Positions 1 through 8,713 are shown, numbered from the stretch's first letter. The stretch: DNA of 64,000 nt from Stenotrophomonas sp. 610A2 (GCF_030549615.1 NZ_CP130832.1:4476001-4540000), one strand, 5' to 3'. Program-made: numbers and translations. Notes: a model not told the origin generated them from the letters alone.

Positions 1-2
1 TG

Positions 3-626
3 CGTGCTTACGAAGTTGGCGTGAAATCCACGCTATGGGACAACCGCCTGCGTTTGAACGCCGATTACTACCGGCTGGATTACGACGGCATCCAGTTGAC
101 CGCGGTCAACTCGGACGGCGTGTTCGTGATGACCAACGCCACCGGCGCACTGATCCAGGGCATCGAGGTCGAAGCGCAGGCGCAGCTGACCAGCAAGCTG
201 CGCGTGGATGCGAGCATCGGCACCATCGACGGCGAGTACAAGGATTACGCGCCGGTCAATGCCGCCTATTTCAAGGGCCGCTCGATGAAGAGTTCACCGG
301 ACATGCAGTGGACCCTGGCCGGCACCTATGTGCAGCCGGTTGGCAATGCCGACCTGGTGTTCAGCGCGCAGGCGCGCCACACCGATGAGTACTACCAGAA
401 CCAGGACACCTCGCGGCTGATCATGACCCGCGCCAACACCGAGTACAACGCACGCATCTCCTATGAGCCACGTGATGCCAACTGGTCGGTGGCGGCATGG
501 GGCAAGAACCTGGGCGACAAGTTCTATTCCACCGGTGGCTTTGATATTGCCGGGCTTGGCATCGGCGTGATCTACCCGAACGTGCCGCGCACCTACGGCG
601 TCGAGTTCAAATACCGCTTCTGGTAA
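3..626 (+). CDS. TonB-dependent outer-membrane receptor, C-terminal fragment
   Basis: The reading frame is open from the left edge (first full codon at 3) to a TAA at 624, so only the last ~207 residues are present. Alternating hydrophobic/polar strands such as LRLNADYYRLDYDGI and YEFKYRFW-like ends are typical of the beta-barrel of TonB-dependent receptors, which close with an aromatic C-terminus (here ...YRFW) for Bam-mediated assembly. The plug domain and TonB box lie outside the window, so the substrate cannot be read. The next gene starts 100 bp downstream on the same strand and may be co-transcribed. Family assignment is firm; substrate unknown. Confidence 0.85.
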   Translation, partial: RAYEVGVKSTLWDNRLRLNADYYRLDYDGIQLTAVNSDGVFVMTNATGALIQGIEVEAQAQLTSKLRVDASIGTIDGEYKDYAPVNAAYFKGRSMKSSPDMQWTLAGTYVQPVGNADLVFSAQARHTDEYYQNQDTSRLIMTRANTEYNARISYEPRDANWSVAAWGKNLGDKFYSTGGFDIAGLGIGVIYPNVPRTYGVEFKYRFW

Positions 627-725
627 CCCCTGGCTGCTTGCTGCACCCATCGCTCCCGACCGGGAGCGATGTCTTTTACGGACAACGATGCTCCCAAGCA
701 GGAGCGCTGTCTTTTGGAGACCACG

Positions 726-1388
726 ATGGACTACCAACTGCTGTTGTTGCTGCACCTGTTGATCGGCGGCTATTGGCTGGGCGGCGACCTGGGCGTGTTC
801 TACATCGCCGGCAAGATTGCCGATCCGGCGCAGCCGCTGCCGGTGCGCTTGTTCTCGGCCAAGGCGATGATGCTGCTGGACATGATTCCACGCACCTGCC
901 TGATCATGGCATTGGGCACCGGCCTCACTATTGCCAGCAAGGCCGGCCTGCTGCCCTTGGATGGCTGGTTGTGGCTGGTGTGGTTGGGCGCGCTGGCGTG
1001 GCTTGGCCTGGCCTGGGCAGCCTTCATCAAGGAGCATTCCGCCAGCGGCCTGCGCATCGCACGCGTTGATTTCTATCTGCGCCTGCTGGTGTTGATCGGC
1101 TGCGTCGCGGCCGGCATCGATGCCTTGGGCGAAGGTGGTTACGTCGTGCAGAGCCGTTGGCTTGGCGCCAAGCTCATCCTGTTTGCCGGCATCATCAGCA
1201 TGGGATTGCTGGTGCGCATCCAGTTGCGCCCGTTTGGCCCCTTATTTGGAAAAGTGGTGACCGGTAGCGCAAGCGATGCCGAGCAACAGTCGCTCAAGCA
1301 GTTGGTGGCGCGGGTGAAGATCCCGGTGCTGTGCATCTGGTTGATCATTCTGGTGATCATGGCGCTGGGCAAGCTCAAGCCGTTCTGA
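726..1388 (+). CDS. polytopic inner-membrane protein of unknown function
   Basis: 220 aa. The start at 726 is chosen because GGAGA lies 5 nt upstream; an in-frame ATG at 669 would add a polar stretch without a ribosome site. About six hydrophobic helices are visible (roughly residues 4-25, 44-63, 72-95, 112-130, 140-157, 200-216). The first helix contains a His followed by GGYWLGGDLGVFY, loosely recalling CopD/DUF2269-like helical membrane proteins, but I do not recognise the family. It follows the TonB-dependent receptor by 100 bp, so a role linked to that receptor is possible but only inferred. A strong terminator lies 25 bp after the stop. Confidence 0.75.
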   Translation: MDYQLLLLLHLLIGGYWLGGDLGVFYIAGKIADPAQPLPVRLFSAKAMMLLDMIPRTCLIMALGTGLTIASKAGLLPLDGWLWLVWLGALAWLGLAWAAFIKEHSASGLRIARVDFYLRLLVLIGCVAAGIDALGEGGYVVQSRWLGAKLILFAGIISMGLLVRIQLRPFGPLFGKVVTGSASDAEQQSLKQLVARVKIPVLCIWLIILVIMALGKLKPF

Positions 1389-1412
1389 GTTGCAATGCAT
1401 GCTGTGAACAGC

Positions 1413-1440
1413 AAAGGCCCGCTTGCGCGGGCCTTTGTCG
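1413..1440 (+). terminator. Rho-independent terminator after the membrane-protein gene
   Basis: Perfect 10-bp stem AAAGGCCCGC (1413-1422) / GCGGGCCTTT (1427-1436) with a 4-nt loop, followed by a broken T-run. It ends the transcription unit of the gene stopping at 1388. Confidence 0.8.
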
Positions 1441-1480
1441 TTTTCCATCCCCAGCCCCGACAAGAAGCTGGCTGGGCATT

Positions 1481-1577
1481 GTAGGAGCGGCGTCAGCCGC
1501 GAAGCAGGGGCATCATCGGATGGCAGGTATGCCGAGCGCTCCAGCAATATCAGCTTCGCGGCTGACGCCGCTCCTAC
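1481..1577. repeat. GTAG-headed REP-like inverted pair (GTAGGAGCGGCG family)
   Basis: Two 25-bp arms, 1481-1505 and 1553-1577, are exact reverse complements and both point GTAG outward, enclosing 47 bp. Each arm can also fold on itself (GCGGCG...CGCCGC-type). The same family recurs at 61308-61404. This matches the GTAG-headed REP dimers described for Stenotrophomonas. It lies between convergent genes. Confidence 0.8.
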
Positions 1578-1618
1578 AGTGCATACCGTCCTACGGGTTG
1601 CAGGGTGCCTTCGCGCCC

Positions 1619-2896
1619 TCAAGCCACCCCACGCGCGACGACCGAATCTGCTTTCGCACTCTCGCCCGCTGCTCCTGCAAACGCCAGCCGCCGCTCATCA
1701 CGCACGAAGAACGAGGCCAGCAGCCCAATCGCCACCAGCACCGCGATCACGGTGAAGGCAACGTGGTAGTTGCCGAAGTGATCGAACATCACCGCGGTCA
1801 GCCAGATCCCCAGCCCGGCGGACGTAGCGTCCATCAAGGAAATCGTGCCCAGGATCTTGCCTGCGGCGCTGAGCCCGAATGCCTCGACGATCTGCAGCTG
1901 CAGGATCGCGTACAGGCCACCCCAGCCAAGGCCCATCACGATCAGCCCGCTCCACAGTAGTTCGCGCTGCTGCAGGGCGATGATCATCGAACCCAGCGCC
2001 ATCAAGGCGACATTGCACACAAAGACTTTCTTCGAGGTGGTCACGTCGGCAAGAAAGCCAAACAGGAACTTGCCGATCATGCCCAGTCCGAACAGCAGGA
2101 ACATGCCATCACCTGCCTGTTCGCCGCTGAAACCGAGGTCCTTCATGTTGAGGATCAGATGCGAGGACAGCGACATGATTCCCCAGAACGTGGTCACCGC
2201 CACTACCGCCAGTGCCCAGAACGTGCGGGTGCGCAGCGCCTGCCGGTAGCTCAGGTCAGGCAAGCTGCAGGCGCGGCCAGGTGCGCTGTTGTTGCTTGCC
2301 TGGCCATCTCCCCAGGGGCGCAGGCCTTTGCCGCCAGGCGAGCGCACCAGTGCCAGGCACAGCACGAACAAGGCCACGGGTATCACCGCCATCAGCAGGA
2401 AGCTGCCGCGCCAACCATGCTCGGGCAACAAGGCGATGATGATCTTGGGCACCAGCATGCCGCCCAGGCTGCTACCCACCAGCGCGATGCCCAACGCCGT
2501 GCCGCGCCGCGTCTGGAACCACTGCGACACCATGATCACCGCCACGCACAGGCCGCTGCTGACCACCACCGCGGCAAAACCGACATGGATCAGGTAGACG
2601 TGGGCGATGGAATGCACCTGTGAATAGGCCGCGTACAACGCGGCCAGCAGCAGGCTGCCAAACAAGGCCAGGCTGCGCACACCGACGCGGTCGATCAATG
2701 CACCGACAAAGGGTGACAACAACGCCGCCAGCAACAGGTTGAACATGTCGCGGAACTTCAGCTGGCCACGGCTCCAGCCGAACTCGTCCAGCAGCGACGG
2801 ATCGAAGGCGGTGATCCCGGTCATGGTCATGCCATTGGAGATCGCCAGCATCAACATGGCCACGATGCAGATCAGCCACGGGTAGAAACGTTTCAT
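1619..2896 (-). CDS. MFS transporter (monocarboxylate/oxalate-formate type)
   Basis: 425 aa from the ATG at 2896 (first residues MKRFYPWL); a longer frame exists but the hydrophobic first helix begins right here and AGGTG precedes this start. Twelve hydrophobic segments with a central polar loop around residues 185-215 fit the major facilitator superfamily. The sequence DRVGVRSLALFG between helices 2 and 3 is a relaxed MFS signature. The overall look (GWSRGQLKFRD, WFQTRRGTALG) resembles MCT-like carriers of small carboxylates. It is divergent from the GntR-led leuCD-like operon, which suggests that it imports the substrate of that pathway; this is inference from context. Confidence 0.85.
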   Translation of the reverse strand: MKRFYPWLICIVAMLMLAISNGMTMTGITAFDPSLLDEFGWSRGQLKFRDMFNLLLAALLSPFVGALIDRVGVRSLALFGSLLLAALYAAYSQVHSIAHVYLIHVGFAAVVVSSGLCVAVIMVSQWFQTRRGTALGIALVGSSLGGMLVPKIIIALLPEHGWRGSFLLMAVIPVALFVLCLALVRSPGGKGLRPWGDGQASNNSAPGRACSLPDLSYRQALRTRTFWALAVVAVTTFWGIMSLSSHLILNMKDLGFSGEQAGDGMFLLFGLGMIGKFLFGFLADVTTSKKVFVCNVALMALGSMIIALQQRELLWSGLIVMGLGWGGLYAILQLQIVEAFGLSAAGKILGTISLMDATSAGLGIWLTAVMFDHFGNYHVAFTVIAVLVAIGLLASFFVRDERRLAFAGAAGESAKADSVVARGVA

Positions 2897-3015
2897 CGGC
2901 ACACCTGTTGCGAAAGGGTGAACGGGGAACGCATGCCACTGGATTAATGTCCGGACAAAGAATGGCACAGACCGGGCGCCGGATGTAGCCCCCGCGGATG
3001 GATTGCGGTCGGCCT

Positions 3016-3053
3016 CAAATATAGTTATATAGATATATCATTAAGATTATACT
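3016..3053. promoter_or_regulatory. AT-rich divergent promoter/operator candidate
   Basis: The 177-bp gap between the divergent MFS gene and the GntR regulator contains a strikingly AT-rich stretch in otherwise GC-rich DNA. It holds two overlapping inverted repeats, ATATA-GT-TATAT (3019-3030) and TATAT-AG-ATATA (3026-3037), followed by TTAAGATTATACT. It is the obvious place for the promoters and for an operator bound by the adjacent GntR-family protein. The binding is inferred. Confidence 0.55.
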
Positions 3054-3073
3054 GAACCCGCCAGACACCAGCC

Positions 3074-3871
3074 GTGGACCCGTTCACCACCCAATCCCTG
3101 GAGGGCATCCTCCGCCGCGACGTGCACGCGCCGCTCTACCACCAGCTGCAGGGCTTCCTGCGCGGGTTGATCGAGCGCGGCGAGATCGGCGACGGCGAAC
3201 AGCTGCCCCGCGAAGAGGAACTGGCCAAGCGCCTGCGCATCTCGCGGGTGACCGTGCGCCAGGCCCTGCAAGTGCTGGCCAGCGACGGCCTGCTGGTGCG
3301 CCAGCGTGGCCGCGGCACCCGTGTGGTCGGCGGCGGCGCGCGCAGCTCGACCATCCCAATGCCGCTGAAGACGCCACTGGGCGAACTGCTGCATAGCCTG
3401 GACACGCTGGCAGGCAATACCCAGGTCCGCCTGCTCGGCTGGGAACGCGTGTTGCCACCGCAGCCGATCCGCGAACTGTTCGGCAGTGAACCCGGACAGA
3501 CACTGGTGCGCTGCGTACGCGTACGCAGCCGCCATGGCCATCCGTTCGGCTACTACAGCAGCTGGACCCGCACTGCACATCCTGAGTTCAACGCCGAGAA
3601 CCTGGCCTATGGCTCACGCATCGAACTGTTCCGCCGCTGTGGCATCGAGGTGGTGAAAGTACAGCAGACCGTCTCCGCCGCACGCATCGATGCATTGGCG
3701 GCGATGCACCTGCAGATGTCGACCGGGCAGGCGGTGATGACGCTGGACCGGCGCTCCTTCGATGCCAAGCAGCAACTGCAGGACCTGCTGGAAATCCAGT
3801 ATCGCCCCGACCAGCTGCGCTACCAGATGCGCATGGACTACGAAACCAACATCCCGGAGACCCGCGCTTGA
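3074..3871 (+). CDS. GntR-family transcriptional regulator with UTRA effector domain
   Basis: 265 aa, GTG start at 3074. The N-terminal winged helix (about residues 12-80) carries the GntR signature: APLYHQLQ, GEQLPREEELAKRLRISR, TVRQALQVLASDGL and a RGRGT wing. The C-terminal ~170 residues (DRRSFDAKQQL, YRPDQLRYQMRM at the end) fit the chorismate-lyase-fold UTRA domain that binds a small metabolite. It is the first gene of a four-gene unit and overlaps the next gene in a TTGA junction (TTG start inside the stop), so it is made together with the enzymes it probably controls. Its effector is unknown. Confidence 0.9.
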   Translation: MDPFTTQSLEGILRRDVHAPLYHQLQGFLRGLIERGEIGDGEQLPREEELAKRLRISRVTVRQALQVLASDGLLVRQRGRGTRVVGGGARSSTIPMPLKTPLGELLHSLDTLAGNTQVRLLGWERVLPPQPIRELFGSEPGQTLVRCVRVRSRHGHPFGYYSSWTRTAHPEFNAENLAYGSRIELFRRCGIEVVKVQQTVSAARIDALAAMHLQMSTGQAVMTLDRRSFDAKQQLQDLLEIQYRPDQLRYQMRMDYETNIPETRA

Positions 3872-5163
3872 GTGCGACCCTCAGTACGAGTGCGGCTGCA
3901 ACGCTTGCCGAGAAAATCCTCGCCCGTGCCTGTGGGCGCGAAACGGTGCGCGCTGGTGAGATCCTCACCGCCCGGCTCGACCTGCTGATGATGCATGACT
4001 CCGGTGGTCCGCGTCGGGTCGCTTCGCGGCTGGAAAAACTCGGTGCCAAGGTATGGGACCCGAACAAGGTCGTCGTGGTCTCCGATCACTTCGTGCCGGC
4101 GGTGGACATGGAGAGCGCCGACATCCTCGCCCTCACCCGCCGCTGGGCGCAGGCGCACGGCGTCACCCATTACGACATGCTCGGCATCTGCCACGTGGTG
4201 CTGCAGGAACACGGCCATGTGCAGCCAGGCATGTTCTGCGTCGGCGGTGATTCGCACTCGCCCAGCGGCGGCGCGTTCGGCGCCTTCATGGTCGGCATGG
4301 GCGCCACCGACATCACCGGCGCCTTGGTGACCGGCGAAGTATGGCTGCGTGTACCGCAGACGACGCGCGTGCAGCTCGACGGCCTGCTCGGCACCGGCGT
4401 CAGCGCCAAGGACGTGATGCTGATGCTGTGTGGCCAACACGGCATGGGCAACGAGGGCCAGGTGTTCGAATACGGTGGCAGCGCGGTGCAGGCGATGCCG
4501 ATGCACGAGCGCCTGACCCTGTGCAACATGGCCGCCGAACTCGGCGCCGAAACCGGCATCGTCGAACCCGACGCGACCACGCTTGCCGCACTCGAGCAGG
4601 CCGGCAAGCCCTTCCATGGTGAGCTGGCGCAGTGGCGCAGCGACGTTGGCGCCAACTACCTGCACCACTACCGTTACGACGCCGCGCAGATCGCGCCACA
4701 TGTGGCCGCACCGCACAGCCCGGCCAATAGCCGCCCGGTTGGTGAGCACGGCAAGGTGCACATCGACCAGGCCTATATCGGTGCCTGCACCGGCGCCAAG
4801 CTCACCGACCTGCGCATGGCAGCCGAGGTATTGAAAGGCCGCAGGATCGCCGCAGGCACGCGCCTGCTGATCGCGCCTGCCTCGGTGGCAATGACCGCAC
4901 AGGCCGCGGCCGAAGGCACGCTGGCAACGCTGACCGAAGCCGGTGCGATCCTGCTGCCCTCCGGCTGCGGCGCCTGTGCCGGCATGGGTGCAGGCATGCT
5001 CAGCAGCGGCGAGGTCTGCATGTCCACAACCGCACGCAACTTCAAGGGCCGGATGGGCTCGGCCGAGGCCCAGGTATACCTGGGCTCGCCATACAGCGTT
5101 GCCGCCGCTGCGGTGAAGGGCGAAATCTGCGACCCGCGCGAACTGCTGGGAGAAAACGCTTGA
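3868..5163 (+). CDS. aconitase-superfamily hydro-lyase, large subunit (LeuC-like)
   Basis: 431 aa. It begins with a TTG at 3868 overlapping the regulator's stop; GGAGA lies 7 nt upstream, and no in-frame ATG gives a better start. The protein has the 3-isopropylmalate dehydratase/homoaconitase large-subunit plan. Probable 4Fe-4S ligands are C307 (IGACTGAK), C367 and C370 (SGCGACAGMG). Substrate-loop features include VGGDSHSPSGGAFGAFMVGMG. Partner small subunit follows directly. It is unlikely to be the leucine-pathway enzyme: the context is a GntR regulator, a VOC protein and an MFS carrier rather than leuB/leuA. Likely it adds or removes water on a catabolic hydroxy-acid; candidates from the family are dimethylmalate, citraconate/maleate or homocitrate-type substrates. 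Confidence 0.85.
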   Translation: MSATLSTSAAATLAEKILARACGRETVRAGEILTARLDLLMMHDSGGPRRVASRLEKLGAKVWDPNKVVVVSDHFVPAVDMESADILALTRRWAQAHGVTHYDMLGICHVVLQEHGHVQPGMFCVGGDSHSPSGGAFGAFMVGMGATDITGALVTGEVWLRVPQTTRVQLDGLLGTGVSAKDVMLMLCGQHGMGNEGQVFEYGGSAVQAMPMHERLTLCNMAAELGAETGIVEPDATTLAALEQAGKPFHGELAQWRSDVGANYLHHYRYDAAQIAPHVAAPHSPANSRPVGEHGKVHIDQAYIGACTGAKLTDLRMAAEVLKGRRIAAGTRLLIAPASVAMTAQAAAEGTLATLTEAGAILLPSGCGACAGMGAGMLSSGEVCMSTTARNFKGRMGSAEAQVYLGSPYSVAAAAVKGEICDPRELLGENA

Positions 5164-5657
5164 ACGTTCGTGGCAAGGCCTTCGTGTTTGGCGACCGCAT
5201 CGATACCGATGTACTGGCGCCCGGCCCGTACATGCGTGAGCCGATGCACGTGCTCGCTAGCCACTGCCTGGAAGCGGTGGACCCGGCTTTCGCCAGCGAA
5301 GTAAGGCGCGGCGACATCGTGGTGGGCGGCGAGTCCTTCGGCATTGGCTCCTCGCGCGAACAGGCGGTGCAGGCACTGGCCGAGCTCGGCGTCGGCGCCA
5401 TCATCGCCAGGTCATTCGCACGCATCTTCTACCGCAATGCACTGAATCTCGGCGTGCCCGCGTTGGTTTGTACAACACTGGAAGCATCACGCGGCGATGA
5501 GCTGGAGGTGCGCCCGCTTGTGGGGCGCATCATCAATCACAGCACGGGCGTTGAATTCAGCTGTGAGAAGATCCCGCCTGAACTGATGGAAATCGTTGCC
5601 GGTGGTGGCCTGATGCCATGGCTGCAACGCAAGCTCGCCGCGGAGCGTCGCCAATGA
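5160..5657 (+). CDS. aconitase-superfamily hydro-lyase, small subunit (LeuD-like)
   Basis: 165 aa, TTG start at 5160 inside the stop of the large subunit, with GGGAG 7 nt upstream. The swivel-domain signature is clear: FGDRIDTDVLAPG near the N-terminus and GGESFGIGSSREQAVQAL around residue 58-75, which binds the substrate carboxylate in this family. At 165 aa it has the short archaeal/catabolic LeuD length rather than the ~200 aa of the leucine-pathway form. It should form a heterodimer with the upstream protein to give a 4Fe-4S dehydratase/isomerase. Translational coupling on both sides supports 1:1 synthesis. Confidence 0.88.
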   Translation: MNVRGKAFVFGDRIDTDVLAPGPYMREPMHVLASHCLEAVDPAFASEVRRGDIVVGGESFGIGSSREQAVQALAELGVGAIIARSFARIFYRNALNLGVPALVCTTLEASRGDELEVRPLVGRIINHSTGVEFSCEKIPPELMEIVAGGGLMPWLQRKLAAERRQ

Positions 5658-6496
5658 AACAAGGCATCGTCCATGCCACCTTGATCGCCCCGGACCTGCA
5701 ACAGGTCTGTGATGCCTACGTCGCGCAACTGGCGATGCAGGTGCAGCAACGTGCAACGCTCAGCGCCGAGGATGCAGCTGCACTCGATCTGCTGGATCTG
5801 ACCGGTGCAGCGTCTGCATGGCTGGCCAACAGTGCTGGCGAAGCAGTGCTGCGGGTGATCGAAGATCCAGATGCCATCGTGGCTGAGCCGATGTTCCGGC
5901 ACGGCTGGTTGTCACTGGAAGTGCTGGTCGGCGACATCGATGCATTGGCAGCCGGCCTGCACGCGCCGTTCAAGGTCGTGGGACCAGCCGCCAATCTGGA
6001 ACTCAGTGAAGCAATCCGGGCGGCACAGGTGCTGGGTCCGTGTGGCGAACTGCTTTACCTCACCCAGATAAAGGCAGCGGTGCCACCGTTTGATTTGCCG
6101 ATGACGAACGCTGCAGTTGCCAAAACCTTCATCGGAGTGATGACGACGCCGGACCGCGAGGCCTCGCAACGCGCCTGGTCTGCATTGTTGGGCGCCAAGG
6201 GCTGGGCATTTGATACCAGGATCACCGTGCTCAATCGTGCCTATGGCCGGGCGCTGGAAGGGCGCTATCCGGTGGCGGTGGTGCCGATGCCGGGCCAGTG
6301 CATGGTGGAGATAGACCAGGTGGATCTGCCTGCCTCGACCAAGCTGCGGCATGCGGGCCAGTACAGCCTTGGTCTGCGCTTACCGGCGGTGGATGCTGCT
6401 GTGCTGGCTGAAGCCGGCTGGATGGTGATGGATGCCGGTGAGCGCCGCAGCCTGCGTGGGCCGGCTGGGGAGCATGTGGAGTTGCTTGCTGGGTGA
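5654..6496 (+). CDS. VOC/glyoxalase-like protein, two-domain
   Basis: 280 aa; ATG at 5654 overlaps the previous stop as ATGA, with GGAG 8 nt upstream. Two repeated halves are visible: residues ~1-135 beginning with VHATLIAPDLQQVCDAY and ~140-280 beginning with AVAKTFIGVMTTPD. Both have the beta-alpha-beta-beta-beta rhythm of the vicinal-oxygen-chelate fold, and the second ends with LRGPAGEHVELLAG (final Glu often a metal ligand). Family members include dioxygenases, glyoxalases, racemases and lyases; which one applies here cannot be told. Being last in the operon, it probably acts on the substrate or product of the LeuCD-like enzyme. Confidence 0.7.
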   Translation: MKQGIVHATLIAPDLQQVCDAYVAQLAMQVQQRATLSAEDAAALDLLDLTGAASAWLANSAGEAVLRVIEDPDAIVAEPMFRHGWLSLEVLVGDIDALAAGLHAPFKVVGPAANLELSEAIRAAQVLGPCGELLYLTQIKAAVPPFDLPMTNAAVAKTFIGVMTTPDREASQRAWSALLGAKGWAFDTRITVLNRAYGRALEGRYPVAVVPMPGQCMVEIDQVDLPASTKLRHAGQYSLGLRLPAVDAAVLAEAGWMVMDAGERRSLRGPAGEHVELLAG

Positions 6497-6546
6497 TGGG
6501 TGTTGGGTTGTTTGCTGGTGAAGGCAACAGCAACAGCTCAAAAGCA

Positions 6547-6672
6547 CCCCTCCTCAACCCTCCCCTGCGCTGCGCGCAAGGAAGGGGGCTGTTGGCTGCG
6601 CTCCGCCAGATCAACGCGGCGCCGCTTTTACCCCCTCCCTTGCGCGTAGCGCAGGGGAGGGTTGGGGAGGGG
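6547..6672. repeat. inverted pair of C-rich hairpin elements
   Basis: A C-rich arm (6547-6588; CCCCTCCTCAACCCTCCCCT then GCGCTGCGCGC and GGAAGGGGG) faces a nearly complementary G-rich arm (6630-6672; ends GGGGAGGGTTGGGGAGGGG). The 290-bp gap between the VOC gene and the ester hydrolase holds little else. Relatives occur at 22264, 33488, 54581 and 60642. Confidence 0.75.
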
Positions 6673-6787
6673 TCGCTCTTGCCTTGCTTCATCTGCTGCT
6701 TCAGCCCACCCCATGACCTTTGCCATGTGTAACCACCACTACACAGGCATAGCGTCAGCGCTTGCCCCCAGCGCCTGAGGTAGAGCA

Positions 6788-8713
6788 ATGCGGATCCAGA
6801 CTCTCGCCGTCGCCATCGCCGCCATCACCACGCTTGCAACAGCTGCGACGGCAGCCGCGCAGGTCACGCCGATGACGCCGGATATCACCGGCAGGAAATT
6901 CGTCGCTCCGCAGCCAGCGCGTGACTTCGAGAAGCGCGAGGTGATGATCCCGATGCGCGATGGGGTCAAGCTCTATACCGTGATCATGATTCCCAAGGGC
7001 GTGCACAACGCGCCCATCCTGTTCACCCGCACGCCCTACAACGCGGCTGGCCGGGTTGATCGCACACCCGGCGCAACGCGCCTGGTCGATGCCCTCGCCC
7101 AGGGCGACACCATGTTCGCCGAGGATGGCTACATCCGCGTGTTCCAGGATGTGCGCGGCAAGTACGGCTCGGAAGGCGACTACGTGATGACGCGGCCGCC
7201 ACGCGGTCCGCTCAACCCAAGCAAGATCGACCACAGTACCGATGCCTGGGACAGCATCGATTGGCTGGTGAAGCATCTGCCCGAGTCCAATGGCAAGGTC
7301 GGCATGCTCGGCTCCTCCTACGAAGGCTTCACCGTGGTGATGGCGCTGCTCGATCCGCATCCCGCATTGAAAGTGGCTGCGCCGGAGAGTCCGATGATCG
7401 ACGGCTGGATGGGCGATGACTGGTTCCAGCACGGCGCCTATCGGCAGGTGAACCTGGGCTATTTCAGCGGGCAGATGACCGCACGCGGCGCCGGCGCGAA
7501 AGTCGCCATGCCAAGCGGCGACGACTACAGCAGCTTCCTGCAGGCAGGCTCGGTGGGCGCCTTCGCCAAGACGCTGGGATTGGAGCAGATCCCGGCCTGG
7601 CACAAGGTCAGCGAGCACCCCGCCTACGACGCGTTCTGGCAGCAGCAGGCGCTGGACAAACTATTGGCCAAGCTACCGGCGATCACCGTTCCCACCATGT
7701 GGGAACAAGGCCTGTGGGACCAGGAAGACATCTACGGCGCGCACACCGCCTGGGCCGCACTGGAACCCAAGGACCACGACAACAAGCGCAACTTCCTGGT
7801 AATCGGGCCATGGCGACACAGCGGCGCCAACTACAACGGCAGCTCGCTCGGCGCATTGGATTTCAACGGCGACACCGCATTGCAGTGGCGGCGCGATGTG
7901 CTCAAGCCGTTCTTCGATCAATACCTAAAGGACGGCGCGCCGGTCGCCGACACGCCGCCGGTGTGGGTGTACAACGCCGGCAGCAACCGTTGGGACAGCT
8001 ACAACAACTGGCCGCAAAGCTGCGCTCAGGGCTGTCCGACCACGGCACACAAGCTCTACCTCAATGCCGATGCACAGCTGGGCTTCAGCAGCAGCAACAC
8101 CGGCACGCAATACGCGGAATACATCTCCGACCCCGCCAAGCCGGTGCCCTTCGTGCCGCGTCCGGTCAACATGGGTGACCGCGATGTCTGGACCACGTGG
8201 CTGGTGCGCGATCAACGCTTCGTCGACGGGCGTACCGACGTGCTCACCTATACCGGGCCAGTGCTGGACAAGCCGATGAAGCTGGCCGGCATTCCGCAGG
8301 TACAACTGAGCGCTTCCACAAGCGGTAGCGACAGCGACTGGGTGGTCAAGCTGATCGATGTCTATCCGGATCAGTATCCCGACAACCCGAAGATGGCTGG
8401 CTACCAGCTACCGTTGGCCGTCACCATCTTCCGTGGCCGCTACCGCGAGAGCTTCAGCCAGGCGAAGGCGATCACGCCCGATGCACCGCTGAGCTACAGC
8501 TTCGATCTTCCGAATGTGAACCAGACGCTGCAGCCCGGCCATCGCTTGATGGTGCAGGTGCAGTCCAGCCTGTTCCCGCTCTACGACCGCAACCCGCAGC
8601 ACTACGTGAACAACATCTTCTTCGCCCAGCCGGGTGACTACCGCAAGGCCACCCAGCGCATCTGGAACAGCAGTGAGCATCCAAGTTACATCACGCTTCC
8701 GGTTGTTGAGTGA
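6788..8713 (+). CDS. alpha-amino-acid ester hydrolase (CocE/NonD, S15-like), secreted
   Basis: 641 aa, ATG at 6788 preceded by GAGGT. An N-terminal signal peptide (residues ~1-25, ...TAATAAAQ) sends it to the periplasm. The body closely follows the Xanthomonas alpha-amino-acid ester hydrolase: nucleophile Ser177 in GSSYEG, acid in LWDQEDIYG, His in GPWRHSG, and acidic residues in MIDGWMGDDWF and QED that in this family form the carboxylate cluster binding the substrate alpha-amino group. The C-terminal jelly-roll (from ~residue 430) is typical. Such enzymes hydrolyse esters and some amides of alpha-amino acids and can transfer acyl groups to beta-lactam nuclei. C-rich repeats separate it from the upstream operon, so it is probably expressed independently. 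Confidence 0.92.
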   Translation: MRIQTLAVAIAAITTLATAATAAAQVTPMTPDITGRKFVAPQPARDFEKREVMIPMRDGVKLYTVIMIPKGVHNAPILFTRTPYNAAGRVDRTPGATRLVDALAQGDTMFAEDGYIRVFQDVRGKYGSEGDYVMTRPPRGPLNPSKIDHSTDAWDSIDWLVKHLPESNGKVGMLGSSYEGFTVVMALLDPHPALKVAAPESPMIDGWMGDDWFQHGAYRQVNLGYFSGQMTARGAGAKVAMPSGDDYSSFLQAGSVGAFAKTLGLEQIPAWHKVSEHPAYDAFWQQQALDKLLAKLPAITVPTMWEQGLWDQEDIYGAHTAWAALEPKDHDNKRNFLVIGPWRHSGANYNGSSLGALDFNGDTALQWRRDVLKPFFDQYLKDGAPVADTPPVWVYNAGSNRWDSYNNWPQSCAQGCPTTAHKLYLNADAQLGFSSSNTGTQYAEYISDPAKPVPFVPRPVNMGDRDVWTTWLVRDQRFVDGRTDVLTYTGPVLDKPMKLAGIPQVQLSASTSGSDSDWVVKLIDVYPDQYPDNPKMAGYQLPLAVTIFRGRYRESFSQAKAITPDAPLSYSFDLPNVNQTLQPGHRLMVQVQSSLFPLYDRNPQHYVNNIFFAQPGDYRKATQRIWNSSEHPSYITLPVVE

